A stretch of 64,000 bases of DNA from Solihabitans fulvus (GCF_008386585.1 NZ_VUOB01000018.1:1-64000), one strand, 5' to 3'. Numbered from the stretch's first letter, positions 19,502 to 29,211 are shown. Notes: a model not told the origin generated them from the letters alone. Numbers and translations: made by a program.

Positions 19502-20878
19502 TCAGCTCGCGTAGTCCTCCAGCATCTCGGTGACCAGCGCGGCGATCGGCGACCGTTCCGAGCGGGTCAGCGTGACGTGCGCGAACAGCGGGTGCCCCTT
19601 CAGCTTCTCGATCACGGCCGCCACGCCGTCGTGCCGGCCGACGCGCAGGTTGTCCCGCTGCGCGACGTCGTGCGTGAGCACCACCCGCGAGCCGGCTCCC
19701 AGCCTCGACAGCACGGTGAGCAGGACGTTGCGCTCCAACGACTGCGCCTCGTCCACGATCACGAACGAGTCGTGCAGCGACCGACCCCGGATGTGGGTCA
19801 GCGGCAGCACTTCCAGCATGCCCCGATCGATCACCTCGTCGACGACGTCCTGGCTGACCAGCGCGCCGAGCGTGTCGAACACAGCCTGGGCCCACGGCTG
19901 CATCTTCTCGCTCTCCGAGCCGGGCAGGTAGCCGAGTTCCTGGCCACCGACCGCGTACAGCGGCCGGAAGACCACCACCTTGCGATGCTGCCGGCGCTCC
20001 ATCACCGCCTCGAGGCCCGCGCACAGCGCGAGCGCCGACTTGCCCGTGCCGGCCCGCCCGCCCAGCGAGACGATGCCGACGTCGGGGTCGAGCAGCAGGT
20101 CAAGGGCGATCCGCTGCTCGGCGGAGCGACCGTGCAGGCCGAACGCCTCGCGGTCGCCCCTGACCAGCCGGACCTGTTTGTCCTGGGTGATCCGGCCGAG
20201 CGCGCTCGACGTGCCGGCCAGCATGCGCAGGCCGGTGTGGCAGGGCAGCCCGTCGGCTTCGGCGAGGTCGAACTCGGCGAGGTCGGCGACGCCCTCCTTG
20301 TAGAGCGTGTCGACGACCTGCTGCGGCACCTCGACGTCGACCATCCCGGTCCACCCCGACGGGGTCACGTCCTGCGCGCGGTACTCGTCGGCGTCCAGCC
20401 CGACGGCGCCCGCCTTGACCCGCAGCGGCATGTCCTTGGTGACCAGGGTGACCGCCTTGCCCTCGGCGGCCAGGTTCAGCGCGCAGGCGAGGATGCGCGC
20501 GTCGTTGGAGTCGGTACGGAAACCTGGGGGCAACACCTCCGGGTCAGAGTGGTTGAGCTCGACGTGCAGGGTGCCTCCGAGGTCACCGATGGGTACCGGG
20601 GAGTCCAGCCGACCATGCCGCAACCGCAGGTCGTCGAGCAGGCGCAGCGCCTCTCGGGCGAACCAGCCCAGTTCGGGATGGTGCCGCTTGCCCTCCAGTT
20701 CACTGATCACCACGAGCGGGAGCACGACGGCGTGCTCCGCGAAGCGCGTGGCGGCCAGTGGGTCGGAAAGCAGCACCGAGGTGTCCACAACATATGTGCG
20801 GGTTGTTGGCGCATTACTGCGCCGAGAGGTGCTACGGGATGAGCCTGAGGACCGGCTCGCGGGACGTCGTGCAGTCAC
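19502..20878 (-). CDS. phoH2: PhoH2-type PIN domain / PhoH ATPase fusion
   Basis: A 458-aa fusion. Residues ~28-165 are a PIN ribonuclease domain ([22 protein letters not shown], and [12 protein letters not shown] with acidic residues). Residues ~245-455 are a PhoH ATPase (Walker [13 protein letters not shown], Walker [15 protein letters not shown]). Mycobacterial PhoH2 (Rv1095) is an RNA helicase/RNase encoded with a small antitoxin, PhoAT, that overlaps its 5' end. I start at GTG 20876-20878 because GGGAG lies about 7 nt upstream. I could not identify a convincing antitoxin ORF in the leader. Confidence 0.93.
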   Translation of the reverse strand: MTARRPASRSSGSSRSTSRRSNAPTTRTYVVDTSVLLSDPLAATRFAEHAVVLPLVVISELEGKRHHPELGWFAREALRLLDDLRLRHGRLDSPVPIGDLGGTLHVELNHSDPEVLPPGFRTDSNDARILACALNLAAEGKAVTLVTKDMPLRVKAGAVGLDADEYRAQDVTPSGWTGMVDVEVPQQVVDTLYKEGVADLAEFDLAEADGLPCHTGLRMLAGTSSALGRITQDKQVRLVRGDREAFGLHGRSAEQRIALDLLLDPDVGIVSLGGRAGTGKSALALCAGLEAVMERRQHRKVVVFRPLYAVGGQELGYLPGSESEKMQPWAQAVFDTLGALVSQDVVDEVIDRGMLEVLPLTHIRGRSLHDSFVIVDEAQSLERNVLLTVLSRLGAGSRVVLTHDVAQRDNLRVGRHDGVAAVIEKLKGHPLFAHVTLTRSERSPIAALVTEMLEDYAS

Positions 20879-21291
20879 GGCAACTCCCTGACGAACGCGG
20901 CACCCGCGTCCGCTCCTCGCTGGGCCAGGCACCGCCCTGGTTGGTCTGTGGTTCCCGCACCTTCGGTGCGGGCCTACCGACCTCTAGGGCCGGGTGCCGG
21001 CCCGCTCGCGTGCGTCGTGGACGGTGTCACCGTCCGGACATGTGCACCCACGACCAGGGCCTCCCGGGGCGAATCGCTTCGGACACGACCCACCACTGCG
21101 GACGCTACCTGCGGTCACGCCGACTCGGCAGGCAGCCACACAGGTGATTCGTCAATTCGTCACCGGGTCGCCAGCCGGCCGACAACTGGTCACCACGGGT
21201 CACCCGCCGCCTCTCCCGGCTGACCCTCGACCGGGGTGAGCGGTGTTTGCGCTGGTCAGCGGCGAGGGCCTGACCGGAGCACGCGGATCGG
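20879..21291. other. Long non-coding leader of phoH2 with hairpins
   Basis: 413 bp between the DUF885 gene and phoH2, both minus strand. Two compact hairpins stand out: cccgcacc-ttc-ggtgcggg (20954-20972) and ggacggt-gtc-accgtcc (21019-21035). They may be a terminator for the upstream gene or structure in a long phoH2 5' UTR. No protein-coding stretch here has convincing codon use or a ribosome site. Confidence 0.5.
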
Positions 21292-22545
21292 TCAGCCGGC
21301 GCAACCGGCTCGACCGTTCGACGGCAGCCACCGGACGCCCTCGGAAATTTCCTCCCGAAGCGTAATTGGCACGAGCGGCTCGTCCAGCAGCCTGCGGTAC
21401 CGCTCGATCAACGACTCCCCGGCGGGTCGGGCGTCCAGCCAGGCCCTGACCAGGCGGTAGCCCTCCACATAGGTCGTCGTGTACGCGCGCCACAGCGGGT
21501 CGGCCACGAACCGCAGCAGCTGCCTGGCCCGCCTCGGCGGGACGAGCAGCCACCGGCACAGGTACTCGATCACGTCGTCCTGGTCGACGCCCCGGTCGTG
21601 TAGCAACAGGGCGGCGTCCTGCCGGACCGACAGCAGCGCGCCGGCGGCCCGCTCGACGGTCTCGGCCAGCTCGCCGTCCATCCACAGCCCGAGGTCGGCC
21701 ATGATCCCCTCGGTCCAGGCGCCCCAGCCCGCCCCGACCACGGCGTGCAGGCCGAGGTCGGCCAGCCCCTCCGCGACCAGGCACTGCGGGGTGTTCAGCA
21801 GGAAGATCGCCTGCTCCCCGTGCCCGAGCGCGCCGACCAGGCCCGCGTCCTTGCGGCAGTGCTCGGTGTGGTGGCCAGGGTAGGACTCGTGCGCCACCAG
21901 GTGTGGCAGGTTCGACATCCGGTGCCCGACGTCGGCGTTGATCGCCACCCTCGACCGGAAGTCGCCGAGGTAGTAGTTGAACCCGCTCCACGGCTTGTCC
22001 GCGACCACCTGGTACTCGACGATCTCCCGCTCCGGCAGGCCGACCAGGCCGCGCACCCGGTCCCGCAGCGCGCTGGACACCGCGTGCACGCAGCCGGCGA
22101 GCCTGCGCGGCGGGATCTCGTCGCGGGCGCGGAAGTCGGCGAGCCGCTCGCGGAGCGGGCCGCCGCCGGGCAGCACCGCGTCGAGGTCGGCGTGCGCCTG
22201 CCGGTACGCGTCCTGGTCGCCCGGCGTGATGGTCGTCTGGAAGTACGACCGCACCTCGTCGACGAAGCCGATCGGCTCGCCAGCCAGCTTCCGGCCTGCG
22301 CACTCCAGCGCGGCCAGGTGGGCGTCGAGGAACCGCCGTCGCGCCTCGGCGAGGTCGGCGCCCGCCAGCTCGCGGCGCAGCGACCTGGCCGAGGCGGCCA
22401 GCGCGGCGGGCGCTGGCGCCGACTCGTTGTCGACCAGCCGCCGCAGCGCGGGGTCGCCGGTGTAGGAGTCGACGACTCCCGGCGTCAGCCGGTCGAACCG
22501 CAGCCCGAGCAACTGGTATTCGCGAACGAGCTGGTTGCCGTCCAT
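21292..22545 (-). CDS. DUF885 family protein (putative metallo-carboxypeptidase)
   Basis: A 417-aa, largely helical cytoplasmic protein with the DUF885 zinc motif HESYPGHHTEH and downstream acidic residues in LVAEGLADLGLHAVVG. The HExxxGHH-like pattern resembles M32/M3 metallopeptidases, so peptidase activity is the usual prediction. It starts at ATG 22543-22545. It is shorter than the more canonical DUF885 protein at the end of the window, and the surrounding sequence differs, so the two are distant relatives, not recent duplicates. Substrate is unknown. Confidence 0.85.
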   Translation of the reverse strand: MDGNQLVREYQLLGLRFDRLTPGVVDSYTGDPALRRLVDNESAPAPAALAASARSLRRELAGADLAEARRRFLDAHLAALECAGRKLAGEPIGFVDEVRSYFQTTITPGDQDAYRQAHADLDAVLPGGGPLRERLADFRARDEIPPRRLAGCVHAVSSALRDRVRGLVGLPEREIVEYQVVADKPWSGFNYYLGDFRSRVAINADVGHRMSNLPHLVAHESYPGHHTEHCRKDAGLVGALGHGEQAIFLLNTPQCLVAEGLADLGLHAVVGAGWGAWTEGIMADLGLWMDGELAETVERAAGALLSVRQDAALLLHDRGVDQDDVIEYLCRWLLVPPRRARQLLRFVADPLWRAYTTTYVEGYRLVRAWLDARPAGESLIERYRRLLDEPLVPITLREEISEGVRWLPSNGRAGCAG

Positions 22546-22654
22546 GAACAGGGGAGCCTACGAGCCGCGACGGCGCTTCTACCATAGGTCGGGAGTGATC
22601 GCCGGGAGCGAAAGTGGGAAAACACCGAAACAGGCGACAGCGCGCGACCAAACC

Positions 22655-22712
22655 ATCACACAATGGTGTCAGACACATCCCGTCACGGGTTGATAACGGG
22701 TAGCTTTTCGCC
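22655..22712 (+). promoter_or_regulatory. Shared upstream element, copy 1
   Basis: The region contains tcacacaatggtgtcagac, then gggttgataacgggtagc and ttttcg. The same ordered blocks precede the second chaplin-like gene at 23343-23400. Within it, acac-aatg-gtgt is a short inverted repeat. The conservation suggests a common promoter and operator. Confidence 0.6.
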
Positions 22713-22795
22713 GCGATGACCTCCCTGTCCGGAGTGCCCTCCGTGGGGGTCTTTGACCGTACGGGTATTACCCCAAATCCAAGGAGAGTGTGGAA

Positions 22796-23173
22796 GTGCT
22801 GAAGAAGGCAGCCGTTGTCGCCGCCGCTGCGGCGGGCATCATGTTGGCCGGATCCCCGGCATTCGCTTGCGGTATGGACGCCTGTGCCGCCGCACCGGTG
22901 GTCCCGACCACCGCGGCCGCTCCCCCGGCGATCGCGCCGGTCGTGATGCCGACGACGGAGCCCGGTAACGAAGGCACCGAGCCTGAGCACCACTTCCACT
23001 GGCACCCGATGGGGCTGCTCGACGCCGGCAACGGCAACAACATCAACCTCGTCGGCGGCGCCTGCGGCAACAACGTCGGTGTGCTCGGCGGGGCGGTGCC
23101 GATCAACTCGCCGTCCATCACCGGCAACTGCGCCGCAGGCGGCATCATCGGCGGCGGCGCCGACAACGGCTGA
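22796..23173 (+). CDS. Chaplin-like small secreted protein, copy 1
   Basis: A 125-aa protein with a clear signal peptide (VLKKAAVVAAAAAGIMLAG, then SPAFA). The mature part has a Pro/Thr/Ala-rich segment, then a C-terminal ~45-residue module: LLDAGNGNNINLVGGACGNN, VGVLGGAVPINSPSITGNC and a Gly-rich end. Two Cys about 22 residues apart, Gly/Asn richness and alternating hydrophobic residues recall chaplins, the amyloid coat proteins of Streptomyces aerial structures, but identity to the consensus is only partial. GTG 22796 has AAGGAG 9 nt upstream and matches the start of copy 2. It has its own promoter and terminator. Confidence 0.75.
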   Translation: MLKKAAVVAAAAAGIMLAGSPAFACGMDACAAAPVVPTTAAAPPAIAPVVMPTTEPGNEGTEPEHHFHWHPMGLLDAGNGNNINLVGGACGNNVGVLGGAVPINSPSITGNCAAGGIIGGGADNG

Positions 23174-23192
23174 CCCAGCCCCACAGCTGATC

Positions 23193-23243
23193 CGCGCGAC
23201 GGAGTCACCGGAACCGGTTCCGGTGACTCCGTCGCGCGTTTTT
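23193..23243 (+). terminator. Rho-independent terminator, chaplin-like gene 1
   Basis: A perfect palindrome of about 23 bp per arm, centred on ggaaccggttcc, followed by gttttt. It is the strongest intrinsic terminator in the window. Confidence 0.95.
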
Positions 23244-23342
23244 CGTGCATATTTTCGCGGCATTGTTTCACCCGCATTGTTCACCGAATGCGGTGGGGTC
23301 CCGTCACTGCCCGAGTTCCACTCGACAGTTCCACCGACCGAG

Positions 23343-23400
23343 CGTCACACGATGGTGTCAGAACGGTCGCATCAGGGGTTGGACGACGGTAGCTTTTCGT
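23343..23400 (+). promoter_or_regulatory. Shared upstream element, copy 2
   Basis: It repeats the blocks of 22655-22712: tcacacgatggtgtcagaac, then ggggttggacgacggtagc and ttttcg. The acac-gatg-gtgt dyad is kept. Conservation between two separate promoters points to co-regulation. Confidence 0.6.
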
Positions 23401-23474
23401 GTCGAGGGCCCCACCCCGGAATTCCCCCGAGGAGTCCGGAATTGACGGGGAAATCCCGACAGAAGGAGATTCAA

Positions 23475-23756
23475 GTGCTGAAGAAGGCAGGCGTTATCGC
23501 CGCCGCAGCGGCCGGCCTGATGATGCTCGGCTCCCCCGCGTTCGCGGCCGACGCCCACGACGGTGCCCGCACGCACGAGGGCTGGCACCCGCACTCGCTG
23601 ATCAACGTGCTCAACGGCAACAACGTCAACGGTGTGCTCGGCGTCTGCGGCAACAACGTCGGCGTGCTCGGCGCGGCCGTGCCGATCAACTCGCCGTCCA
23701 TCACGCACAACTGTGCCGCTGGCGGCATCGTTGGCGGCGGCCAGGGCAACGGCTGA
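23475..23756 (+). CDS. Chaplin-like small secreted protein, copy 2
   Basis: A 93-aa paralogue of the gene at 22796. The signal peptide is VLKKAGVIAAAAAGLMMLG plus SPAFA. A short His-containing linker leads to the shared module: INVLNGNNVNGVLGVCGNN, then VGVLGAAVPINSPSITHNC and a Gly-rich tail. It lacks the Pro/Thr linker of copy 1. GTG 23475 has AAGGAG 6 nt upstream. Paired genes with their own promoters and terminators suggest abundant, separately tuned surface proteins. Function is inferred only from resemblance to chaplins. Confidence 0.75.
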   Translation: MLKKAGVIAAAAAGLMMLGSPAFAADAHDGARTHEGWHPHSLINVLNGNNVNGVLGVCGNNVGVLGAAVPINSPSITHNCAAGGIVGGGQGNG

Positions 23757-23776
23757 TCCAGCCCGACACGCAGTCG

Positions 23777-23808
23777 AAGGGCCGCCGGAACCTGTTCCGG
23801 CGGCCCTT
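23777..23808. terminator. Terminator hairpin, chaplin-like gene 2 / uppS-like gene
   Basis: A perfect 15-bp stem (aagggccgccggaac) with a 2-nt loop lies between the convergent ends at 23756 and 23846. Confidence 0.9.
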
Positions 23809-23845
23809 CGCGTATGCGGTCCCACGCGTATGTGGTCCCAAAAGG

Positions 23846-24628
23846 TCAGGAGCCGTAACGGCGGTGCCGGTAGGCGTAGTCGCGAAGCGCGCGCATGAAG
23901 TCGACCCGGCGGAACTGCGGCCAGTAGGCCTCGCAGAACCAGAACTCCGAGTGCGCCGACTGCCACAACAGGAATCCGGAAAGCCGCTGCTCGCCCGAGG
24001 TCCGGATGACCAGGTCCGGATCGGGCTGGCCCGAGGTGTACAGGTGCTCGGCGATGTGGTCGACGTCGAGGACCTCGGCCAGCTCCTCGATCGTCGTGCC
24101 GGCCTCGGCGTGCTGCTGGAGCAGCTTGCGGACCGCGTCGGCGATCTCCTGCCGGCCGCCGTAGCCGACCGCGACGTTGACGGTCATGCCCGTCCGGCCC
24201 TCGGTGCGCAGCGAGGCGGCGGACACCCTGGCCGCGGTCTCCGTCGGCAGCAGGTCGAGCGCGCCGACATGCCTGACCCGCCACGGATTGCCCGGTTCGG
24301 CCAGCTCGTCGGCGATGTCGCCGATGATGTCCAGCAGCGGACCAAGCTCCTCCGGCGGCCGGTTCACCAGGTTGTCGGTGGACAGCAGCCAGACGGTCAC
24401 GACCTCGACGCCGGACTCGCGACACCAGCCGAGCATCTCGACGATCTTGCGGGCGCCGGCGCGATGGCCGTCCACCACGTCGGTCAGCCCGGCCTCTCTG
24501 GCCCACCGACGGTTGCCGTCCATGATCAGGCCGACGTGGCGGGGTCGTTCGACACCCTCCAACTGCAACCCGAGTCGCCACTCATAGACCCGATAGATCA
24601 GCTTGTTCACCAGCGCACGAGGACCCAC
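23846..24628 (-). CDS. Cis-prenyltransferase (Z-farnesyl/polyprenyl diphosphate synthase)
   Basis: A 260-aa cis-prenyltransferase. It has the catalytic DGNRRWAR motif with Asp37, GHRAGARKI, LSTDNL, and the C-terminal RTSGEQRLSGFLLWQSAHSE with the conserved Arg/Glu pair. These enzymes extend allylic diphosphates with IPP in Z geometry to make lipid carriers for wall synthesis. By position it corresponds to M. tuberculosis Rv1086, a short-chain Z,E-farnesyl diphosphate synthase. Product length cannot be fixed from sequence alone. Start GTG 24626-24628. Confidence 0.95.
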   Translation of the reverse strand: MGPRALVNKLIYRVYEWRLGLQLEGVERPRHVGLIMDGNRRWAREAGLTDVVDGHRAGARKIVEMLGWCRESGVEVVTVWLLSTDNLVNRPPEELGPLLDIIGDIADELAEPGNPWRVRHVGALDLLPTETAARVSAASLRTEGRTGMTVNVAVGYGGRQEIADAVRKLLQQHAEAGTTIEELAEVLDVDHIAEHLYTSGQPDPDLVIRTSGEQRLSGFLLWQSAHSEFWFCEAYWPQFRRVDFMRALRDYAYRHRRYGS

Positions 24629-24780
24629 GTCCGAACAGCGTACGCCGGGTGGCCAAGCTCACCCGCCGCGTCCACCTGGGCCGTAACCCGCGCTACAGCT
24701 GGGAGACCAGCCGGTTAAGTCCACAATTGCGGGTCCCAGGGCGCTGACGAGTGAACCTACGGTCACGTAACCTCGCGACC

Positions 24781-25458
24781 GTGACCGCCCCGACGCTTCC
24801 GCCACCGCCCTCACCGGACCTCCGGCCGCGGTTGCGCGGTTGGCTGCATTTCTGGTCGTTCATCGTCTCCGTGGCGACCGGCGCCGCGCTGATCGCGCTG
24901 GCCGCGTCCACGGTGTCGGCCAGGGCCGCCCTCGCCACGTCGGTGTACGGCGCGACCGTCGTCGGCCTGTTCGGCGTGAGCGCGCTCTACCACCGTCGCG
25001 CGTGGACGAGCGCGAAGGCGCGCACCTGGATGAAGCGCCTGGACCACTCGATGATCTTCGTGTTCATCGCGGGCACCTACACGCCGTTCGCGCTGCTGGC
25101 GATGCCGCCGGACACCGGCCGCGTGGTGCTCATCGCGGTGTGGATCGGCGCGCTCGGCGGCGTGACCCTGAAACTGGCGTGGCCGCACGCGCCGAGGTGG
25201 GTCGGCGTGCCGTTCTACATCGCGCTCGGCTGGGTCGCCGTGTTCGTGTTTCCCGAGCTGCTGCACCACGCCGGCGTGGCCGCCCTCGTGCTGCTGATCG
25301 CAGGCGGCCTGCTCTACACGGTCGGCGCGGTGTTCTACGCGACCCGCTGGCCGAACCACTGGCCGAAGGTGTTCGGCTACCACGAGTTCTTCCACGCGGC
25401 GACCGTGCTCGCCGCGATCTGCCACTACGTCGCGATCTGGTTCGCGATGTACTCCTGA
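24781..25458 (+). CDS. Hemolysin III / TrhA family membrane protein
   Basis: A seven-helix membrane protein of the PAQR/hemolysin III family, about 225 aa. Conserved residues that bind metal in the family are present: SALYHRR near helix two, LDHSMIFVFIAGTYTPF, and the C-terminal GYHEFFHAATVLAAICHY. In other bacteria TrhA homologues affect membrane fluidity. I prefer GTG 24781, which gives the usual short Pro-rich leader before LRGWLHFW; GTG 24751 would add ten residues. Neither has a strong ribosome site. The synteny partner is Rv1085c. Confidence 0.88.
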   Translation: MTAPTLPPPPSPDLRPRLRGWLHFWSFIVSVATGAALIALAASTVSARAALATSVYGATVVGLFGVSALYHRRAWTSAKARTWMKRLDHSMIFVFIAGTYTPFALLAMPPDTGRVVLIAVWIGALGGVTLKLAWPHAPRWVGVPFYIALGWVAVFVFPELLHHAGVAALVLLIAGGLLYTVGAVFYATRWPNHWPKVFGYHEFFHAATVLAAICHYVAIWFAMYS

Positions 25459-25483
25459 CCTGACCTCGGCTGCCCGAAACGGC

Positions 25484-25522
25484 GAAGGCCCATACCGTCG
25501 AAAGGCGACGGTATGGGCCTTC
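25484..25522. terminator. Bidirectional terminator hairpin
   Basis: A perfect 17-bp stem (gaaggcccataccgtcg) with a 5-nt loop aaagg lies between the convergent genes ending at 25458 and 25563. T-rich flanks are short. Confidence 0.92.
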
Positions 25523-25562
25523 AGCCGGTTCAGCCGGTTCAGCCAGCTCGGCCGGAGTCAGC

Positions 25563-26183
25563 TCAGCCGAGGTCCGGCCCCTCCTTGCGGAGCTCGTCGA
25601 CCTTGCTCATCGCCTCGCGCAGCTCACCGAGCCAGGAGTCCGCGTGCTCGCCGACCAGGCGCACAGCCCAGGCCAGCGCCTCGGAGCGGGACCTGGCGAT
25701 GCCCGCGTCGACCAGGGTGTCCAGCACCAGCCGCTCCGGCTGCCGCAGCCGGGTCATCACCGGCACGGACAGCGTGGTGAACAGCTCCCTTGACCCGCCG
25801 AGCCGCGCGCCCCAGGCGACCTTGCGGCCGTAGCGGTGCTCGGCCTGCCTGGCGATCTCGATCCGCTCCTCGCGGGTCTGCTCGCGGTACCGGCTGATCC
25901 GCCCGGTCTCCGCCGCCGCGCGGCCCGCGTCGTCCGCGAACTCGCCCTCCAGCGCGGGCAGCTCGCCGACGACCAGGATCTCCTCCCGGTCCACGACCAC
26001 CTCGGGTGCGCCGGTGAACCAGCCGTCGGGCAGCCGCCCGGCGAACCAGCCGGCCGCATCCTCGGCGGAGGGCAGGTCAGCCTGCTGCCAGCCGCCCTTG
26101 CCGCGACCGCGCCCGCCGCCGTGCCCACCAGGGCCGCCCCAGCCGCGACTGGTACGCCCCGTCATCTCGAAACGCCCGTACAT
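25563..26183 (-). CDS. Conserved actinobacterial hypothetical protein
   Basis: A 206-aa protein I cannot assign. The N-terminus (MYGRFEMTGRTSRGWGGPGG) is Gly/Arg-rich. The middle (~30-85) looks like a small beta-rich domain (EVVVDREEILVVGELPALEG). The C-terminal half is helical, with the RLVLDTLVDAGIARSRSEAL and AWAVRLVGEH stretches. The last part resembles the register of ribbon-helix-helix or similar small regulators, but that is weak. ATG 26183 has GGAGG about 6 nt upstream. It is probably transcribed alone, ending at the terminator shared with the hemolysin III gene. Confidence 0.75.
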   Translation of the reverse strand: MYGRFEMTGRTSRGWGGPGGHGGGRGRGKGGWQQADLPSAEDAAGWFAGRLPDGWFTGAPEVVVDREEILVVGELPALEGEFADDAGRAAAETGRISRYREQTREERIEIARQAEHRYGRKVAWGARLGGSRELFTTLSVPVMTRLRQPERLVLDTLVDAGIARSRSEALAWAVRLVGEHADSWLGELREAMSKVDELRKEGPDLG

Positions 26184-26412
26184 CGTCGCCTCCAGCAACG
26201 TTGATTACATGATTACCCTTCAACTCACGTTACGCCTGAAGAGACGGTTGTCGAGGCGCGTTCACTGGGGGCGGACACGGGGCGGACGCGAAGGCGGCGA
26301 GGTCCGAAATCCGAGGCTCGAAGTCCGAAGCAAACGTTTGCGCCGCAGCGAAGACCGGGCGAAGGACTGCTGAGTCCCAGCTCAGCCCCAGTTCAGTGCT
26401 GCGGCGCTGTCG

Positions 26413-28413
26413 TCAGAGGGCCGCGATCAGGTCCGCCACCTCGGTCACCGGGCGGTCGCACACGTAGCCGCGGCACACGTAGGCCGCGGCGCGGCCGGCC
26501 ACCAGCGGGCGGTCGGCCAACAGGGGCGCCGCGTCCGGCTCGCCGGCCACCACGACGGCACCACCGGGCACGGCGGACACCGCGGCGGCGTACAGCTCGG
26601 CGCGGGCGGGATCGTCGGCCGCACCGACGACGGCGACCTGGACCGGACCGCCGCGCAGCGCCTCGGCCACGCTCAGCCAGTGGCCGGCGAACCGTGGCGC
26701 TCGCGCGGCCAGCACCCCCGACCTGGCCACCGCGCGCTCGGCCAGCTCGCGGTAGCCGCCCGAGCGCTCGGGACCGGCCAGCACCGACGCGGCGAGCAGG
26801 GCTCCGGCCAGCGCGGACGCCCCGGACGGGCTCGCGTTGTCCGTCGGGTCGGACGGCCTGCGGACTAGCGCCTCGGCGTCGTCGGCGGTGTCGTGGAACG
26901 CGCCCCCCGCCTCGCCGGCGAACCGCGCCACGGCGGTGTCCAGCAGCGCGCAGGCCGCGTCCAGCCAGCGCGGCTCGGCCGTGGCCTGGTGCAGCGCCAG
27001 CAATCCGTCGGCCAGGCAGCCGTAGTCCTCCAGCACGCCGGCGGCGGTGCCGGCCACGCCATCCCGGGAGGTGCGCAGCAGCCTGCCGTTCACCACGTGC
27101 AGGTCCAGCAGCAGGCCTGCGGCGTCGCCGGCCGCGGCCGTCCAGCTGTCGTTGCCGAGCAGGACACCGGCCTCGGCGAGGGCGGCGATGGCCAGGCCGT
27201 TCCAGGCGGTCACCACCTTGTCGTCCCGCGCGGGCTGCGGCCGGGTGGCGCGGGCCGCCAGCAGGCGCGCGCGGATGTCCCGCCAGCGCTGCGGGTCGGT
27301 CGGCTCGGCGAGCAGTCGCAGCGTCGAGCTGCCGTGTTCGAAGGTGCCCTGCTCGGTGACCCCGAACAGTTCTCCGGCCAAGGCCGCGTCGTCCCGGCCG
27401 AGCACGTCGGCCAGCTGCGCCGGGGTCCACGCGTAGGTGAGGCCCTCGACGCCGTCGGTGTCCGCGTCAAGCGAGGCGGCGAAGCCGCCCTGCGGCGTGC
27501 GCAGGTCGCGCAGCAGGAACTCGGCGGTGTCCTCGACCACCTCGCGGAACCGCACGTTTCCGGTGCGGCGGAACAGGTGCGTGTAGACGCGCAGCAGCAA
27601 ACCGTTGTCGTAGAGCATCTTCTCGAAGTGCGGCACGACCCAACCCGCGTCGACGCTGTACCGCGCGAAACCGCCGGCGAGCTGGTCGTACATGCCGCTG
27701 CCGGCCATCGCGGCGCAGGTCTGTTCGGCCATCGCCAGCGCGTCGACCGACCCGGTTCGCTCGTGGTGGCGCAGCAGGAACTCCAGCACCATCGACGGCG
27801 GGAACTTCGGCGCGCCACCGAATCCGCCGTGCCTGCGGTCGTACTCGCCGAGCAGCGAGACCACCGCGCCGGACAACGCCTCATCGTCCACAGTGGACTC
27901 CGGCAACGGCGTGGCGGCCTCGCCGAGCTGCTCGATGACCTGCGCGGCCGCGGCGCGCACCTCGTCGCCCCGGTCGGTCCAGGCCTCCGTCACCGCGGTC
28001 AACAGCTGGAGGAAGCCGGGCATGCCGGGGCGCGGGGTCGGCGGGTAGTAGGTCCCGCAGTGGAACGGCTCGGCGTCCGGGGTGAGGAAGCAGGTCATCG
28101 GCCAGCCGCCGTGGCCGGTCATGGCCTGGGTGACCTCCATGTAGACGGCGTCGACGTCGGGCCGCTCCTCGCGGTCCACCTTGACGTTGACGAAGTGCCG
28201 GTTCATGAACTCGGCGATGGCGTCGTTCTCGAACGACTCGTGCGCCATCACGTGACACCAGTGGCAGGCCGCGTAGCCGATGGAAAGAAGAATGGGCACG
28301 TCCCGCTGTCTTGCCGCGGACATCGCCTGCTCTCCCCACTCGTACCAGTCAACGGGGTTGCTGGCGTGCTGGAGGAGGTACGGGGACTGGGCGTGCGCCA
28401 GTCGATTCACCAT
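26413..28413 (-). CDS. DUF255 thioredoxin-domain protein (YyaL/SSP411 type)
   Basis: A 666-aa protein. Residues ~1-170 are a thioredoxin-like DUF255 domain with a CxxC motif ([15 protein letters not shown]) and the family's EERPDVD; the rest is an (alpha/alpha)6 barrel like a glycosidase or epimerase ([31 protein letters not shown]). The family is widespread, with human relative SPATA20, but its reaction is unknown. Position matches Rv1084. ATG 28413 begins [20 protein letters not shown], the conserved family start; the longer upstream in-frame sequence belongs to the divergent gene region. Confidence 0.92.
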   Translation of the reverse strand: MVNRLAHAQSPYLLQHASNPVDWYEWGEQAMSAARQRDVPILLSIGYAACHWCHVMAHESFENDAIAEFMNRHFVNVKVDREERPDVDAVYMEVTQAMTGHGGWPMTCFLTPDAEPFHCGTYYPPTPRPGMPGFLQLLTAVTEAWTDRGDEVRAAAAQVIEQLGEAATPLPESTVDDEALSGAVVSLLGEYDRRHGGFGGAPKFPPSMVLEFLLRHHERTGSVDALAMAEQTCAAMAGSGMYDQLAGGFARYSVDAGWVVPHFEKMLYDNGLLLRVYTHLFRRTGNVRFREVVEDTAEFLLRDLRTPQGGFAASLDADTDGVEGLTYAWTPAQLADVLGRDDAALAGELFGVTEQGTFEHGSSTLRLLAEPTDPQRWRDIRARLLAARATRPQPARDDKVVTAWNGLAIAALAEAGVLLGNDSWTAAAGDAAGLLLDLHVVNGRLLRTSRDGVAGTAAGVLEDYGCLADGLLALHQATAEPRWLDAACALLDTAVARFAGEAGGAFHDTADDAEALVRRPSDPTDNASPSGASALAGALLAASVLAGPERSGGYRELAERAVARSGVLAARAPRFAGHWLSVAEALRGGPVQVAVVGAADDPARAELYAAAVSAVPGGAVVVAGEPDAAPLLADRPLVAGRAAAYVCRGYVCDRPVTEVADLIAAL

Positions 28414-28531
28414 GAAGCCAGTATCACAGGGACGACAACGCCCGGACTTCCCGTGACGCCCGAGGCGACTGTGGGCCCTACGCTTGTGCCGTGGCGCCCG
28501 GCCAGTCGAGCAGGCTGAGGGGAGGTACGAC

Positions 28532-29098
28532 ATGAGCGCTGAGATGATCGTCCCTGCATGGATGCACGCCCAGATCACCGCAGAGGAGTACGACTCCTGG
28601 TCCGAGGAGCAGTGCGCCTGCATCGAGATCGTGGACGGGATGGTCGTTGTGAGTCCCAGTGCTCCCAAGCGGCACAACCGCCTGGCCCGGATGCTGGCGA
28701 ACGCGCTGGACGCTGCGGGCGGACCAGAGTGGAACGTCGACACGGACTTCGACGTCCGCCTTCGGGACGTACCGCTCACCAACCGCCGACCGGACGTTGT
28801 GGTCTACCGCGCCGACACCATCGACATCGTCCCCACCCGCCCTGAGCATGTGTTGCTGGTCGTCGAGGTGGTCTCACCTGGCTCCGAGACCACGGATCGG
28901 GTCGTGAAGGTGGATCAGTACGCCAAGGCGGCGATTCCGGCCTACTGAAGGATCGAGCAGACCGCGACCGGCGTCCCCGTGGTGTACACCTACGTCCTCG
29001 ATCCGGCCCGCGGAGACTACCGGGACGGTGAGGTGTTCACCGGCACGATCAGGGCCACCCTGCCGTTCGCCATCGAACTCGACCTCGGCGCGATCTGA
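28532..29098 (+). pseudogene. Uma2-family endonuclease-fold protein, interrupted by one in-frame TGA
   Basis: A Uma2 (PD-(D/E)xK-like restriction endonuclease fold) reading frame. It starts at ATG 28532 after GGGGAGG and reads to TGA at 28946-28948 (138 aa), with [26 protein letters not shown] and LVVEVVSPGSETTDR as core motifs. After TGA the same frame continues for 49 more codons with family-like sequence (VVYTYVLDPARGDYRDG, LPFAIELDLGAI) and ends at 29096-29098. Family members usually have Ile-Pro-x-Tyr-Trp at this point, so one TGG-to-TGA change explains the break. The first fragment could still fold partly. Uma2 genes are common in actinobacteria and their role is unclear. Confidence 0.82.
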
Positions 29099-29211
29099 GT
29101 CATGTCGCGCGGCAGGCCGGGCTCGGCGCTGTTCGGCCCCTTGCTCCGCAGGCGGTCCTTCCGGATGCCGACTGCGTGATCTCCTGCGGGTCCTGACCGC
29201 GCCTCCACGGA

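Noticed and set aside
20933..21291. PhoAT-like antitoxin ORF upstream of phoH2
   Set aside because: Short frames here have poor codon use and no ribosome site overlapping phoH2 in the required arrangement, so I do not call one.
28946..28948. Selenocysteine or programmed recoding at the Uma2 TGA
   Set aside because: Relatives have Trp here, not Cys, and I see no obvious stem-loop right after the codon. A point nonsense change is simpler.
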